DNA of 64,000 nucleotides from Ahrensia sp. (GCA_002706335.1 PAKZ01000031.1:1-64000); one strand, 5' to 3'; shown: positions 33,982 to 45,209, counted from the first letter of the stretch. The notes: generated by a model from the sequence alone, not told the origin. Made by a program: numbers and translations.

Positions 33982-35013
33982 TCAGCTCTCGCGCCACCAG
34001 CGACCCGAGGTATCGACGCCGAACCGCGCCGGCATGCGCGCATAGGCGGAAAGACCTTCCAGCGGCGCCTGATCATGCATGATCACATAGACCGGCGTCT
34101 GTTCCAGCAGATTGCGATGCGGTTCCTTGTTGTCGAAAGCGGCGCGGAAACGCCCGGCATTGAGAACCGGGAGTATCTTCTGGGTGATGCCGCCGGTCAG
34201 ATAAATACCGCCGCGCGCCATGAAGACGAGCGCCATGTCGCCGGCGACGCGAGCCAGATATTCGATGAAGAGCTGCACGGTCTCGACGGCGACCGTATCG
34301 CTGCCGTCGAAAGAGGCGGACGTGATCTCCTCGGGTTTGGAGAGCGACTTCGGGCGGCCGTCCGCCGTGGCGACGGCGTTGTAGAGATTGACCAGGCCGC
34401 GGCCGCACAGGATCTGTTCGCCGGAAATCCGTCCGCCGATCGTCTCCAGATGCGGGAAAATCTCGTAATCGCGGTCGGTGCGCGGGCCGAGATCAACATG
34501 GCCGCCCTCTCCGGCGACCGGGATCCAGCTGTTCGAACCATGTACTATGCCGGCGACGCCGAGACCTGTGCCGGGACCGATGACAACGCGGTTTGAATAT
34601 TCCACGCGCTTTCCGTCGCCGATTGGCTTCAGATATTCGGCATCGAGCGCGACGACGGCCAATGCCTGGGCCTCGTAGTCGTTCATGACCAGGACATCGG
34701 TGAAGCCGAGATCGGCGATCAGCGTCTTCGGCCGCACGATCCAATGGCAATTGGTCAGATCGATCTCATCGCCGTCAGTCGGGCCGGCGACGGCGAGAAC
34801 CGCCGATTTTGGCACAACCGAGGTCTTGTCGAGGACGGTTTTCTGGATCGCGATGTCGAGTGTCTCGTAATCGGCCGTCTTGATCGGCGGAAACCGCTTC
34901 GGCTCGGCATTGGAATCAATCACGATGGCAAAGCGCGCATTGGTTCCGCCGATATCGGCGATCAACACCGGAAAGGGCATTCTCGTTTCAGAATCGGGGC
35001 GGCCGTTAGCCAT
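33982..35013 (-). CDS. glk: Glucokinase
   Basis: A 343-residue bacterial-type (GlkA) glucokinase. Signatures: [19 protein letters not shown] (phosphate loop), [31 protein letters not shown] (catalytic Asp in MND), [28 protein letters not shown] and [14 protein letters not shown]. The start at 35013 overlaps the mgsA stop by 8 bases; an upstream in-frame start would only extend into mgsA. Glucose phosphorylation next to methylglyoxal synthase links sugar entry with the overflow bypass of lower glycolysis. Confidence 0.95.
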   Translation of the reverse strand: MANGRPDSETRMPFPVLIADIGGTNARFAIVIDSNAEPKRFPPIKTADYETLDIAIQKTVLDKTSVVPKSAVLAVAGPTDGDEIDLTNCHWIVRPKTLIADLGFTDVLVMNDYEAQALAVVALDAEYLKPIGDGKRVEYSNRVVIGPGTGLGVAGIVHGSNSWIPVAGEGGHVDLGPRTDRDYEIFPHLETIGGRISGEQILCGRGLVNLYNAVATADGRPKSLSKPEEITSASFDGSDTVAVETVQLFIEYLARVAGDMALVFMARGGIYLTGGITQKILPVLNAGRFRAAFDNKEPHRNLLEQTPVYVIMHDQAPLEGLSAYARMPARFGVDTSGRWWRES

Positions 35014-35422
35014 GTGCCTCTCCTTGATCCGCATCAGGATCCATATTCGGCAGGACCGCAAGCAGCATGCCCGCCGTCTTCCGGTTTAACGCGATGGCGA
35101 CGTCATAGACAATGGCGAGACGCATCAATGCCTTCACGTCGACGTCATGTGGCATGGATGTCAGCGGGTCGACGAAGAAGACGACCGCCTCGATCCTGCC
35201 CTCGGCGATCATCGCGCCGATCTGCTGGTCGCCGCCGAGCGGACCGCTTTTCAGCCGCGTGACGGGAAGGTTCGGGCAGGCCTCGACGATCCGGCTGCCG
35301 GTGGTTCCCGTCGCCACCAGATCGTAGCGGGCAAAGGAAGCCTCATGCTCGCGCACGAAGGCGACGAGATCGTCCTTCTTCTGGTCGTGCGCTATCAGGG
35401 CGATCCTGCGCTCCGGCTTCAT
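35006..35422 (-). CDS. mgsA: Methylglyoxal synthase
   Basis: A 138-residue enzyme that turns dihydroxyacetone phosphate into methylglyoxal and phosphate. Motifs: [34 protein letters not shown] (phosphate-binding loop), [19 protein letters not shown] and [33 protein letters not shown] (catalytic Asp and His). Overlaps glk by 8 bases, so the two are coupled; it relieves phosphate stress when glucose uptake outruns glycolysis. Confidence 0.96.
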   Translation of the reverse strand: MKPERRIALIAHDQKKDDLVAFVREHEASFARYDLVATGTTGSRIVEACPNLPVTRLKSGPLGGDQQIGAMIAEGRIEAVVFFVDPLTSMPHDVDVKALMRLAIVYDVAIALNRKTAGMLLAVLPNMDPDADQGEAHG

Positions 35423-35509
35423 GGCGACGTCCCTTTAAATCGTTTGAACCGCATAATCCAATTGAGACCGCGATGAAAGCCGAAATCGAATTCCCGCGCC
35501 TCGGCCTGC

Positions 35510-36556
35510 TCAATTGCCCGGCTTGCGCGCCGGGATCGGCACGATGATCGGAACGCGATTGCCCGGAGCAGCCATCGCCCTGACCGGAACGGCGGTTGCG
35601 CGGGCAAGCCCCGGATCATAGCCGGCTGTGAACGTGACAAGCGACTCGTCGGCGGGCGCTTTGCCCTGCAGGGTGGACGAGCAGGATTTCGGCAGATCCG
35701 CGAGCGTCACGACCTTCGGCTTGGCCGGCTTCTTGTTCGGATCGGGCTTGGCCGGCGCCCAAGGCTCGTCGGTGAACCACCATGCCAGCGACTTGTCACA
35801 GCCATTGCCGGAGCCGGTCGACTGCTGCGGCTTGCAATCCGGCGAACCGTCCTGGCAGAACAGACGAATGTGGAAATGGTAGTGATGCCCGTAATAGGGC
35901 CTCAGCTTGTTCATCCATTGGTCGTTGGCATGCGACGATCCATAGGTGTCACACATCACCTTCTTGATGCCCGGATGGATGAAGATGCGCTGCACCTCGT
36001 CATAGGAGGCGGCGCGCTTCAGGAGCTTTCCGTGCGCAGGCGTCCATTTCTTCGGATCGACGTAGAGCGAATCCTTCCTGAGCATGGAAATCGCGCTCAT
36101 ATTGGCGCGTTCGGTGCGCGTCAGGATGCGGTTCGGCATGGGGGTCAGCCAGATATCGGCGTCGAGGCCGATCTGGTGGGAGGCGTGGCCCGACAGCATC
36201 GGGCCGCCGCGCGGCTGCGAGATGTCGCCGACCAGAAGGCCCGGCCAGCCATCCTGCACCGCCTCACGTGAAAGACGCTGCAGAAGTTCGATTGTCTTCG
36301 GGTGGCCCCAGCGGCGGTTGCGCTCAAGGCGCATGGCCTGCCATGTCGGCCCGTCCACCGGCATGGCGACAGCGCCGTCGATGCAGCCCTTCGAGTAGAA
36401 GCCATGCGAATCCGGCGCGTCGACCGTCGGCAGTTGCACGCGGCCGAAAAGCTGTTTTGCGGCCGTCTCGGCGGACACCGGCGCGGCGGCCATGGCGGAC
36501 ATGATGACGACGAGCGCCAGATGTCGCGCGAGACGAGAAATGAAAGCCAAGGTCAT
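35510..36556 (-). CDS. mepA: Penicillin-insensitive murein endopeptidase MepA
   Basis: A 348-residue periplasmic LAS-type metallopeptidase (M74) that cuts D-alanyl-meso-diaminopimelyl cross-links in peptidoglycan. The signal peptide ends at VSA-ETA (ATG 36556). Zinc ligands lie in LSGHASHQIGLDADIWL and in HHYHFHIRLFC. The C-terminal extension (PDPNKKPAKPKVVTL..., then a Pro-rich tail) is longer than in E. coli MepA but common in rhizobia. Stand-alone gene upstream of mgsA on the same strand. Confidence 0.94.
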   Translation of the reverse strand: MTLAFISRLARHLALVVIMSAMAAAPVSAETAAKQLFGRVQLPTVDAPDSHGFYSKGCIDGAVAMPVDGPTWQAMRLERNRRWGHPKTIELLQRLSREAVQDGWPGLLVGDISQPRGGPMLSGHASHQIGLDADIWLTPMPNRILTRTERANMSAISMLRKDSLYVDPKKWTPAHGKLLKRAASYDEVQRIFIHPGIKKVMCDTYGSSHANDQWMNKLRPYYGHHYHFHIRLFCQDGSPDCKPQQSTGSGNGCDKSLAWWFTDEPWAPAKPDPNKKPAKPKVVTLADLPKSCSSTLQGKAPADESLVTFTAGYDPGLARATAVPVRAMAAPGNRVPIIVPIPARKPGN

Positions 36557-36641
36557 GCAGCCCTCTTTGCCTGCACAGATACCGATGCTCGGGGAATCTA
36601 AACTGATTTGCCTGTCCGACCAAGGGGCCGCCGGATGCCGT

Positions 36642-38456
36642 TCAGGGGCGGACGCGGTATAGCACCAGCGGCTCGCCGACAGTGGCGGGGACGGGCTCCA
36701 GCCAATCGGGCGGTCTGCCCGACCGCAGCGCCGCCTGAAGGCCATGCGGGGCCGCGGCGATGAAATCGAACCCGTCGGCGCCGTTCAGGCAATCGGCAAT
36801 CAGCGTGACGCCATGAGCGGCGAGCTTCGCACGCGCCATATTCGGTTCGGACAGCATGGCGTCGATCAGCAGCAGATTGCCAGCCGTGTCGCGGTGATAG
36901 GGCCCGGCGACGGCTCGGTGGCGAGTATGGAGCAGGATCATGGCGCCGATATCCGTGGCGCCGACGACGACGCCCGCCGGTTCGGCGGCGAGCGGAGCGT
37001 AGAGGTCGGCGGTGTAACAATAGTCGCGCGCGGAGACGCTGGCGGCTTGCTGCTGCAGGGTCGGAGCGGAGGCGAAAAGGCTGGCCGCCTGTGCGCCGGC
37101 CATCCACCAGACAAGGTTCAGCGAAACGGCCCAGACGGCAGCGAGACGCAATGAATCCGACAGACCGCGCCTTGCCGGCATGGTGGCGCGCAGCCCGACG
37201 ATCCAGAAGCCGAGCGGCAAAATGGCGAAGGCCGCCGCGAAGATGAAGCCGCGCTGTTGCCACGCCGTGACCGCGATGGCCATCGCAAGAAACGACAGGA
37301 AGGCAACTGCGTGTCCTCGCCGCAAGGGTCCACCGCGCCACAGGCTGAGGGCCGAGACCGCGAAGGCGCAGAGCGCCATGCCGTAGAGGCCGACGATCTG
37401 GAAGGGATCCTCCGCCCAGAGATCGGCGAGCGAGCGCGTCTCGATGACGCCCTCCAGCCAGAAGGTCTTGAGACGCGGATCGAGGCCGGCGAGCGGATTG
37501 GCGAGGCAATGCGGGAAGGCCAGGACGACGATCCCGGCCACCGCGACACCGAGCGCCGCCAGAGCGCCGAAACGCGCGGCCGCGCCGCGCGCGAACGAGG
37601 CCGCGACGAGACCGAGGCCCGCCATGCCGCCAACGACAAGATGGAACGAGGAAAAGGCGTCGCAGGCGTCATAACCCCAATTGGCCGGCGCGACGGTGGC
37701 CAGAAAGACGGCGAGCGCCGATCCGGCGATCGCGCCGCCAAAAGCGCGAAGTTCGGCCGCGCGGGAAAAGCCCAGTGCGAAGCGCAGCGTCACATAGAGA
37801 CCGGCAAGCGCGACATAGGGCATGACTTCCATGCCGATGGCGATCATCAGCACGGAGACGAGGCCCGCGAAACCGTGGGCATGAACCGGGCGGCTGCCAG
37901 GCAGCAGGCAAACGAGCAGCCAAAGCGACAGGGCGATCTGGATGTTGTGGTGATCGAGCGCACCGGGGCCGAAAGCGCCGGTCGTCCAGAGAGCGATCGC
38001 GCCGACCACCGCGACAGGCAGGCGGGCGGCTGCGTTTGCGGTGCGCGCGCACGCCGTCATCAGCGCGGCCATGGCGAAGAGCAGCGTCAAGGCCGGCCAG
38101 ATGATCTTCGCAGCCGCTTCGGCCAATGCGGCGTCGCCCGTCAACGCGGTCAGCGCCATGACGATGGAGGCGATCGGGGCGTCGACGAGGCGCGACCAGT
38201 GCATCAGCGTGCCGCCTTCAAGGCCGAGACGATACTGGTGCAGGTCGAACCAGCTCTGGCCGGCAAGGAGATCGCGCACCTCGACGAGGCGCATGAGATC
38301 GTCCGAATTTGCGATGCCGGTCGCTTCCGACCCGCGCAGGCCGACCAGCGTCACAAAAATCGTCGCCAGCAATGCGAGCAGGATTGGCTCGAACCGGGCG
38401 CTTGCGGAGACCGCGCCGCGGGCGACGTCGGAGCGAGGCTCGGAAAGAAAGGTCAT
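36642..38456 (-). CDS. GT-C-type polytopic membrane protein
   Basis: A 604-residue protein with about twelve hydrophobic segments. The first loop contains an acidic pair in a context like lipid-linked sugar transferases (ANSDDLMRLVEVRDLLAGQSWF), and a later loop has GALDHHNIQIALSLWL, similar to the DHH motif of STT3/AglB-type oligosaccharyltransferases. These suggest GT-C fold chemistry: transfer of a glycan from a polyprenyl carrier onto an exported acceptor. The C-terminal part is soluble and periplasmic. It is divergent from the GtrA-like flippase gene at 38582; the pair would fit a glycan-decoration system. Confidence 0.75.
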   Translation of the reverse strand: MTFLSEPRSDVARGAVSASARFEPILLALLATIFVTLVGLRGSEATGIANSDDLMRLVEVRDLLAGQSWFDLHQYRLGLEGGTLMHWSRLVDAPIASIVMALTALTGDAALAEAAAKIIWPALTLLFAMAALMTACARTANAAARLPVAVVGAIALWTTGAFGPGALDHHNIQIALSLWLLVCLLPGSRPVHAHGFAGLVSVLMIAIGMEVMPYVALAGLYVTLRFALGFSRAAELRAFGGAIAGSALAVFLATVAPANWGYDACDAFSSFHLVVGGMAGLGLVAASFARGAAARFGALAALGVAVAGIVVLAFPHCLANPLAGLDPRLKTFWLEGVIETRSLADLWAEDPFQIVGLYGMALCAFAVSALSLWRGGPLRRGHAVAFLSFLAMAIAVTAWQQRGFIFAAAFAILPLGFWIVGLRATMPARRGLSDSLRLAAVWAVSLNLVWWMAGAQAASLFASAPTLQQQAASVSARDYCYTADLYAPLAAEPAGVVVGATDIGAMILLHTRHRAVAGPYHRDTAGNLLLIDAMLSEPNMARAKLAAHGVTLIADCLNGADGFDFIAAAPHGLQAALRSGRPPDWLEPVPATVGEPLVLYRVRP

Positions 38457-38581
38457 TGCCGCAAACTCATTGGCGGGGAATCCGCGAAAAAATTTCTCGC
38501 TAAACCTAGACTTAACCGGATCAAGAAATAGTAAAACGCATGCCGGCGGGCGATTGCCCGTGCAAAGGCAGGGGATCCCAG

Positions 38582-38989
38582 ATGCGCGATATTGTCTCCA
38601 AGAGCCGGTTTCTGCGGCTGGCCAGCTTCGCCGTTGCCGGCGGGACGGGCTTTGTCGTCGATGCGACCGTACTGATGCTGCTCATGCGTTTTACGCCGCT
38701 CGGCCCGTTTACGGCGCGCATCTTCTCGGTTGCCGCGGCCGTGTTGACGACGTGGACGATCAACCGCACCGTGACGTTTGGAAGCAGCGGCCGGCATATC
38801 GTTCACGAGGGCGCGCGCTACGGCTTCGTGGCGCTGATAGGCGCTTCGCTGAATTACGGGATCTATTCCGGCCTGCTACTGGCCGCGCCGGACACCATCC
38901 CGCCTCTGTTGGCGCTTGTCATCGCCGTGGGGCTGGTGACCGTCTTTTCCTATCTCGGCTATTCGCGCTTCGTCTTTAAACGCGCGTGA
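38582..38989 (+). CDS. GtrA-like flippase protein
   Basis: A 135-residue membrane protein with four transmembrane helices and the GtrA pattern (FLRLASFAVAGGTGFVVDATVLMLLMRF, WTINRTVTFG, the final FSYLGYSRFVFKR). GtrA-type proteins are thought to move polyprenyl-phosphate-linked sugars across the membrane for O-antigen or cell-surface modification. The ATG at 38582 has AGGGG upstream. It is divergent from the GT-C-like gene, 125 bases between starts, so the two could be co-regulated as carrier and transferase. Confidence 0.9.
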   Translation: MRDIVSKSRFLRLASFAVAGGTGFVVDATVLMLLMRFTPLGPFTARIFSVAAAVLTTWTINRTVTFGSSGRHIVHEGARYGFVALIGASLNYGIYSGLLLAAPDTIPPLLALVIAVGLVTVFSYLGYSRFVFKRA

Positions 38990-39032
38990 AACGGGACTCC
39001 ACCCGGCCTCATTCAATTACCATATAGGGGGC

Positions 39033-40163
39033 ATGACACAGTCATTCCTTCACCCGGACACGCTGATCCATCGCCAACACAAGGCGTTGAACACGCTGCA
39101 CACCTGGCTGTTGATCGGGGGCAGCCTCACTTTGCTGGCAGTGACGGCCTGGGCGATCGCCGGGACGACCGGGCTCGTCTATGCGGTCGGGTTCGGCGCA
39201 ATCATGCTGGCCGCAGCGCGGCGCGTCTCGCCCTCCCTGGTGCTCAAGATGTACAGGGCCCATCCGGTGACGCCGCATAATTTTCCGGCGGGCTACCGGC
39301 TGATCCAGGAACTGGCGGCGCGGGCCGAATTGCCGGCGGCGCCGAAGCTCTATGTCGTGCCGTCCAAGATGATGAACGCCTTCGCGGTCGGGCGGCGCGA
39401 GGAAAGCGCCATCGCGGTCACCGACGCGCTACTGCGCAACATGACGATGCGCGAACTCTCCGGCGTTTTGGCGCACGAGATGACGCATATCGCCAATGAG
39501 GACATAAAGGTGATGTCGCTCGCCGACATGGTGTCGCGCATGACCTCGACCCTGTCGATGGCGGGAATCTTCGCGATCCTGTTCAATATTTCCGGCTTTT
39601 TCGGCCAGATTCCATGGCTGGGCATCATCGCGATGATCGCTTCGCCGACAATCGGCGGGCTTTTGCAACTCGCCCTTTCGCGAACCCGCGAATTCGATGC
39701 GGATTATGGCGCCGCGCTGCTGACCGGCGACCCGGACGGTCTGTCATCGGCCCTGTTGAAGCTGGAAAAGGCGCAGGGGCGCATCTGGGAGAGCATGGTG
39801 CTGCCCGGCGGGCGCATACCCGATCCTTCGGTCTTGCGCTCCCACCCGGAGACCGAGCAGCGCATAGCGCGGCTGCAGGCGCTGAAAGGCGCGCTTGCGC
39901 CCCCGCCGCTAACCTCGACCGCGGACACAGTCGGCTACCATGTCCCGCGCGGTGCGTCGCCGGTGCCGCAGATCAAGCTCGGCCGGCGCGACCGCAACCG
40001 TTTCGACCACTGGGCCGCGCTGGCTGGCGGCCGGCCGGAAACCGACCCGCTGGTGGACGATCCAGACTCTACAGACCCCGCAAGCGCGGAAAGCTTTAAC
40101 CCGTGGGAGAAACACGGCAAGAAGCCACGCATACGCGTTCGAGGCGGAGGGGTTTGGTGGTAG
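39033..40163 (+). CDS. HtpX-like M48 membrane metalloprotease
   Basis: A 376-residue M48-family protease with two hydrophobic segments near the N-terminus (about 26-66), the zinc motif HEMTH in LSGVLAHEMTHIANED, further hydrophobic segments (about 170-215) and the third zinc ligand in SRTREFDADYGAALLTG. The C-terminal 80 residues are polar and extended. HtpX-type enzymes degrade damaged inner-membrane proteins with FtsH; this longer rhizobial form probably has the same quality-control role. Monocistronic, 43 bases after the GtrA-like gene on the same strand. Confidence 0.88.
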   Translation: MTQSFLHPDTLIHRQHKALNTLHTWLLIGGSLTLLAVTAWAIAGTTGLVYAVGFGAIMLAAARRVSPSLVLKMYRAHPVTPHNFPAGYRLIQELAARAELPAAPKLYVVPSKMMNAFAVGRREESAIAVTDALLRNMTMRELSGVLAHEMTHIANEDIKVMSLADMVSRMTSTLSMAGIFAILFNISGFFGQIPWLGIIAMIASPTIGGLLQLALSRTREFDADYGAALLTGDPDGLSSALLKLEKAQGRIWESMVLPGGRIPDPSVLRSHPETEQRIARLQALKGALAPPPLTSTADTVGYHVPRGASPVPQIKLGRRDRNRFDHWAALAGGRPETDPLVDDPDSTDPASAESFNPWEKHGKKPRIRVRGGGVWW

Positions 40164-40200
40164 TACTTAGCCGATTAATTATTTCCCGCCAGCTTGCCAG

Positions 40201-41187
40201 CTAGACTGTTTCCCAGCCGCCCGATTCACCGGCGCGGAAAACAGCATCGATGAATTTCTGGTTCAATATGGACTGTGCGAGCGTGAATACCGGAACGTCT
40301 TCGCCACCGACCTTCCGGGCAAAGGCCTCCACTTCCAGCCGATACTGGTCGACGCCGGGAAAACGGAAGATCTGCGCCTCGTCGTGACCGGCATTGTGCA
40401 GCGAAATCCGGGCGTGGTCGTAGGAACCGGCATTGAAGGGCCCGTGGACGGTGATGAAACCCTTCTCGCCGTGGAAGGTCATCTCCTGGCGCAGCGCCAT
40501 CTGGGTGGAGCAGTAGAAGGCCAGTTCGAAACCATCGAATTTCGCGCGGATATCCGCATAGATGTCGGTGCCGAATTTCGGATCGCGTTCGACTGTGGCC
40601 GAGACCGAGAGCGGTTCCTTGCCCGTGGCAAAGCGGGTCGTCACCGTCGGATAGACCCCGATATCGGGCAAAGCGCCGCCGCCGAGTTCGGGAATATTGC
40701 GCATGTTGGACGGGTCGGTGTTGAAATAGGAAAACGCGCCCTGCACCTGCCGCAAACGCCCGATGGCGCCGTCGGCGATCAGGTCGCGCACCTTCGACCA
40801 TTGCGGATGATAGGTGACCATGAAGGCCTCGGAGATGACGACGCCGGTGCGTTTTTCGATCTCGATTAGCGGTTCGATCTCGGCGGCGTTCAGTGCCAGG
40901 GGCTTTTCGACCAGCACATGTTTGCCGGCCTCGGCCGCCTTGGCCGCCCATTCGACATGCTGCGAGGTGGGCAACGGAATATAGACACCGTCAACCGTGT
41001 CGGATGCCAAAAGCCCTTCGTAGGAACCGAAGGCGTGTGGTGCGCCGAAACGATCGGCCAACGCCCGGGCCTTCGCCTCGTCGCGGCTGGCGATGGCGGC
41101 GAGCACGCCATTCTCGGCGTTACAGATCGCCGGGATAACATGTTCGCGACCGATCTTCGCCGTCGATAATACGCCCCACCTAAACAT
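40201..41187 (-). CDS. Gfo/Idh/MocA-family oxidoreductase
   Basis: A 328-residue NAD(P)-dependent dehydrogenase: the N-terminal Rossmann domain ([73 protein letters not shown], with the catalytic Lys in EKP) and the C-terminal substrate domain ([35 protein letters not shown]). The substrate (a sugar, inositol or trans-dihydrodiol) cannot be told. It converges with the HtpX-like gene. Confidence 0.92.
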   Translation of the reverse strand: MFRWGVLSTAKIGREHVIPAICNAENGVLAAIASRDEAKARALADRFGAPHAFGSYEGLLASDTVDGVYIPLPTSQHVEWAAKAAEAGKHVLVEKPLALNAAEIEPLIEIEKRTGVVISEAFMVTYHPQWSKVRDLIADGAIGRLRQVQGAFSYFNTDPSNMRNIPELGGGALPDIGVYPTVTTRFATGKEPLSVSATVERDPKFGTDIYADIRAKFDGFELAFYCSTQMALRQEMTFHGEKGFITVHGPFNAGSYDHARISLHNAGHDEAQIFRFPGVDQYRLEVEAFARKVGGEDVPVFTLAQSILNQKFIDAVFRAGESGGWETV

Positions 41188-41274
41188 GGCGTTCCTCCTT
41201 CTCGTTTTCGCGGCAGTTAACTCATCGCGGCTCGACTGTCACGAGTGGCCTGACAGAATTCAGGTCTTGGGAGG

Positions 41275-41640
41275 CTAGAGGACCCAGACAAACAGTAGCG
41301 CGACGACGGCCGGAACGGCCTGCACCCAGAGAATGCGCTTCGAGACGGTCGCCGCGCCATAGAAACCCGCGACGATGACGCAGAGGAGAAAGAAGGTGGC
41401 AATCGCGCCTGCCGCGCCCGGCGCGCCAACCGGGAAAAGGGACCAGATCAGCCCGGCGGCGAGGAAGCCGTTATAGAGGCCCTGATTGCCGGCAAGCACT
41501 TTCGTCGCCGCAGCAGCCTCCGGCGTGTTGCGGAAGACCTTCATGCCCTGCGGCTTGTCCCAGAGAAACATTTCCAGGACCAGGAACAGGACATGTTCCA
41601 GCGCCACGATTGCGATCAGGATCTGTGCGAAGGCGCTCAT
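41275..41640 (-). CDS. DUF1304 membrane protein
   Basis: A 121-residue protein with four transmembrane helices (about 2-24, 48-70, 75-95, 100-120) and the DUF1304 pattern: ALEHVLFLVLEMFLW, VLAGNQGLYNGFLAAGLIWSL. Function unknown. Located 60 bases after pheT on the same strand; the last helix ends the protein. It may be co-transcribed with pheST, without obvious functional link. Confidence 0.9.
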   Translation of the reverse strand: MSAFAQILIAIVALEHVLFLVLEMFLWDKPQGMKVFRNTPEAAAATKVLAGNQGLYNGFLAAGLIWSLFPVGAPGAAGAIATFFLLCVIVAGFYGAATVSKRILWVQAVPAVVALLFVWVL

Positions 41641-41702
41641 GGTCTTCTCCCGGATTACGGGAGAAGACTATTCCGGAAACGGAAGGCGGGGAAGACGGCG
41701 AA

Positions 41703-44108
41703 TCAGCCGCGCAGCACGCCGCCGACCTTCTCGACATTACCTACGATCTTCGCCGACAGGGCTTCCAGATCCTCGTCGGTGAGCGTGCGCTCGACCGGCT
41801 GGATGGAGACTTCGAGCGCGACCGACTTCTTGCCCTCGCCCAGCGACGCGCCCTCGAAGATATCGAAGACGTTGACGCCGGTGATCAGCTTCTTGTCGGC
41901 GCCCGAGACGGCGCGGACGACCGTCGCCGCCGTCACGTCCTTCTCGACAACGAAGGCATAGTCGCGGCGCAGCATCTGGAAGGGAGAAATCTCCAGCTTT
42001 GCCTTGGTGCGCGTTGCCTTACGCTTCGATTCCGGGATCGCGTCTATGAAGACCTCGAAGCCGCAGAGCGCGCCGGAGACGTCGAGCGCTTCAAGCGCCT
42101 TGGGGTGGAACTCGCCAAAATGGCCGAGCACGACCTTGGGGCCGAGCTTGATGACGCCGGACCGGCCCGGGTGGTACCAGTCCGGCGCGCCGCGTTCGAT
42201 CTGCAGATTGGCGACCGGCGCTCCCGCTGCCTCCAACACCGCGAGCGCATCGGCCTTGGCGTCGAAAACGCCGACGGGTTCGCCATTGCCGGCCCAGTGG
42301 CGGCCGCCTCCGGCGAGAGCCGCCGTGCCCCGGCGAATGCCGCCGGCGACGCGGCGCTGTGCTTCGGGCGTATCGCCTTCATAGGTCGCGCCAACCTCGA
42401 ACAGGGCAACGTCGCCGATGCCCTGATCCGCATTGCGCTGCGCGGCGGCGAGCAGACCCGGCAGCAGGGACGGACGCATGTCGCTCATGTCGGCGGCGAT
42501 CGGATTGGCGAGCTTCAGGGCGTTGGCACCGCCGCCGAACAGCTCGGCATGGGCTGCCGGGATGAAGGACCAGGAGACCGATTCCATCATGCCGCGGACG
42601 GCCAGCGCCCGCTTGGCAAGCCGCGTGCGGATCTGCAGCGTGGTCAGGATCTTCGCATTGACCGAGCCGAGGCCCGGCAAGGGCTGCGGATCGATATTGT
42701 CCTCGCCATGGATGCGTATGACCTCTTCCACGAGATCGGCCTTGCCCTCGACGTCATACATGCGCCAGGACGGCACGGAGACATCGGCCTCGACGCCGGA
42801 CCCTTCGACGCCGAAACCGAGGCGCTTGAAGATGCCGACCTGCTCCTGCGACGGAACTTCGATACCGACCAGGCGCTTTACCTCGGCGAAGGGGAATTTG
42901 ATGACCTTCGGCGTGTAGGCTTCGTAACCGATCACTTCCGGTTCGGTGGGCTCTCCGCCGCAGAGATCGAGCACCAGCTGCGTCGCCAGCTCCATGCCGC
43001 CGACCATGAATTCGGGATCTACGCCGCGTTCGAACCGGTAGCGCGCGTCGGTGATGATGCCAAGGTCGCGACCGGTGCGGGCGATGTTCATCGGGTTCCA
43101 GAGGGCCGATTCGATCAGCACGTCCGTGGTATTCTCGTCGCAACCGGAATGCTCACCGCCCATGATGCCGGCGATGGATTCGACGCCGTTATCGTCAGCG
43201 ATGACGCACATTTCGGAAGTCAGCTCATATTCGCGCTCGTCGAGCGCCAGGACGGTCTCGCCATCCTTCGCGCGGCGGACGACGAGATTGCCGGCGACCT
43301 TGTTGGCGTCGAAGACATGCAGCGGGCGGCCGCGATCCATGGTGACGTAATTGGTGATGTCGACCAGAGCGCTGATCGGGCGCAGGCCGATGGCAATCAG
43401 ACGCTGCTGCATCCAGGCCGGCGACGGACCGTTCTTCACGCCTTTGACCATGCGGAGGGCAAAGCCGGGGCACAGATCGGCATCCTCGATGGTCACCTTG
43501 ACCGGGCACGCGCCGTTTCCTGAGGCGGGCTTCACATCCGGCGTCTTCAGCGTGCCGAGGCCCGCGGCGGCGAGATCGCGAGCGATGCCGGACACGCCGG
43601 TGCAATCGGCGCGGTCGGGCGTCAGGCCGATCTCGATGACCGGATCGTCGAGGCCAGCATAGGCGGCGAAAGACGTGCCGACCGGCGCATCCTCCGGCAG
43701 GTCGATAATGCCGGTATGGGCGTCGGAGATCTGCAATTCGCGCTCCGAGCACATCATGCCGTGGCTTTCGACGCCGCGGATTTTGCCGACCGACAGGGTG
43801 ACGTCGATGCCCGGAACATAGGTGCCGGGCGCGGCGAAGGCGCCGACGAGGCCGGCGCGGGCGTTCGGGGCACCGCAAACGACCTGGATCGGCTTGCCGT
43901 CACCGGCGTCGACGGAGAGCACGCGCAGACGGTCGGCGTCCGGATGCTGTTCGGCGGTCAGGACCTTCGCGATGACGAAGGGCTTGAAAGCCGCCTTGTC
44001 GTCGACGGCTTCGACCTCGAGGCCGATGGCGGTCAGCTTCTCGACGATCTCGTCAAGCGTGGCGTCCGTTTCCAGATGGTCCTTCAACCAGGAGAGGGTG
44101 AATTTCAT
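41703..44108 (-). CDS. pheT: Phenylalanyl-tRNA synthetase beta subunit
   Basis: An 801-residue large subunit of the (alpha-beta)2 enzyme that charges tRNA-Phe. It contains the N-terminal B1 and tRNA-binding EMAP-like domain ([24 protein letters not shown]), the B3/B4 editing region that removes mischarged Tyr-tRNA-Phe (GLTPDRADC..., [18 protein letters not shown]), B5, the synthetase-like core and the C-terminal ferredoxin-fold anticodon-binding domain. Normal length. It follows pheS after 12 bases and is translated from the same message. Confidence 0.97.
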   Translation of the reverse strand: MKFTLSWLKDHLETDATLDEIVEKLTAIGLEVEAVDDKAAFKPFVIAKVLTAEQHPDADRLRVLSVDAGDGKPIQVVCGAPNARAGLVGAFAAPGTYVPGIDVTLSVGKIRGVESHGMMCSERELQISDAHTGIIDLPEDAPVGTSFAAYAGLDDPVIEIGLTPDRADCTGVSGIARDLAAAGLGTLKTPDVKPASGNGACPVKVTIEDADLCPGFALRMVKGVKNGPSPAWMQQRLIAIGLRPISALVDITNYVTMDRGRPLHVFDANKVAGNLVVRRAKDGETVLALDEREYELTSEMCVIADDNGVESIAGIMGGEHSGCDENTTDVLIESALWNPMNIARTGRDLGIITDARYRFERGVDPEFMVGGMELATQLVLDLCGGEPTEPEVIGYEAYTPKVIKFPFAEVKRLVGIEVPSQEQVGIFKRLGFGVEGSGVEADVSVPSWRMYDVEGKADLVEEVIRIHGEDNIDPQPLPGLGSVNAKILTTLQIRTRLAKRALAVRGMMESVSWSFIPAAHAELFGGGANALKLANPIAADMSDMRPSLLPGLLAAAQRNADQGIGDVALFEVGATYEGDTPEAQRRVAGGIRRGTAALAGGGRHWAGNGEPVGVFDAKADALAVLEAAGAPVANLQIERGAPDWYHPGRSGVIKLGPKVVLGHFGEFHPKALEALDVSGALCGFEVFIDAIPESKRKATRTKAKLEISPFQMLRRDYAFVVEKDVTAATVVRAVSGADKKLITGVNVFDIFEGASLGEGKKSVALEVSIQPVERTLTDEDLEALSAKIVGNVEKVGGVLRG

Positions 44109-44120
44109 GACAACAACTTT

Positions 44121-45209
44121 CTAGCTGCTCAGACCGCCGAACAGGGTCGGCATGTCGAGCGGGCGGAATCCGTAATGCGAGAGCCAGCGGACATCGGCGT
44201 CGAAGAAGGCGCGCAGATCCGGCATGCCGTATTTCAGCATGGCGAGGCGGTCGATACCGATGCCCCAGGCAAAACCCTGAAACTCGTCGGGATCGAGCCC
44301 GCTCATGCGAAGCACATTCGGATGGACCATGCCGCAGCCAAGCACCTCCATCCAGTCCGTGCCTTCACCGAAACGCACCTCGCCGGGCTTCGACCGGTCG
44401 CACTGTATATCGACCTCCATCGACGGCTCGGTGAAGGGGAAGAAGGACGGCCGAAACCGCATGTTGAGGTGCTCGACCTCGAAGAACGCCTTGAAGAACT
44501 CGGTCAGCACCCATTTCAGATTGGCGACATTGGCGCTGCGGTCGACCACCAGCCCCTCGAGCTGATGGAACATCGGCGAATGGGTGGCGTCCGAATCCTG
44601 CCGGTAGGTCTTGCCCGGAATGATGATGCGGATCGGCGGCTTCTGCGCTTCCATCGTATGGATCTGCACCGGCGAGGTATGGGTGCGCAGCAACTTGCGC
44701 TCGCCATTCTCGTCCGGCTGGAAGAAGAAGGTGTCGTGCATCTCGCGGGCCGGATGGCCCTCCGGGAAGTTCAGCGCGGTGAAATTGTAATAGTCGGTCT
44801 CGATATCCGGCCCTTCGGCGATCGAGAAACCCATATCGGCGAAGATCGCGGTCAATTCGTCGGTGACCTGGGTGATCGGATGGATACGGCCGGTTTCGGC
44901 GGGTGCGGGGCGCACCGGCAGGGTGACATCGACGGTCTCGGTGGCCAGCCGGGCCTCGATCGCCGCCTCGCGCAATTCCGCCTTGCGCGCGGCGATCGCC
45001 GTGGTGATGCGGTCGCGCAGGCCGTTGATCGCGGGACCCATCACCTGGCGTTCTTCCGGCGTCATCTTGCCGAGCGTCTTCAGCTGCTCCGAAACGGAGC
45101 CCTTCTTGCCGATGGCGCCGACACGCACCGCCTCGATCGCAGCCTCGTCGGTCGCGGCGGCGATGTCTGCCATCAGGTTTTCTTCGAGACTTTTCAGTTC
45201 ATCGAGCAT
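44121..45209 (-). CDS. pheS: Phenylalanyl-tRNA synthetase alpha subunit
   Basis: A 362-residue catalytic subunit. The N-terminal coiled coil (about 1-85) holds tRNA. The class II core has motif 1 ([36 protein letters not shown]), motif 2 ([18 protein letters not shown]) and motif 3 ([22 protein letters not shown]). The [11 protein letters not shown] segment is the family's ATP-binding region. Upstream a strong terminator separates it from rplT; there is no Phe-rich leader peptide. Confidence 0.97.
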   Translation of the reverse strand: MLDELKSLEENLMADIAAATDEAAIEAVRVGAIGKKGSVSEQLKTLGKMTPEERQVMGPAINGLRDRITTAIAARKAELREAAIEARLATETVDVTLPVRPAPAETGRIHPITQVTDELTAIFADMGFSIAEGPDIETDYYNFTALNFPEGHPAREMHDTFFFQPDENGERKLLRTHTSPVQIHTMEAQKPPIRIIIPGKTYRQDSDATHSPMFHQLEGLVVDRSANVANLKWVLTEFFKAFFEVEHLNMRFRPSFFPFTEPSMEVDIQCDRSKPGEVRFGEGTDWMEVLGCGMVHPNVLRMSGLDPDEFQGFAWGIGIDRLAMLKYGMPDLRAFFDADVRWLSHYGFRPLDMPTLFGGLSS

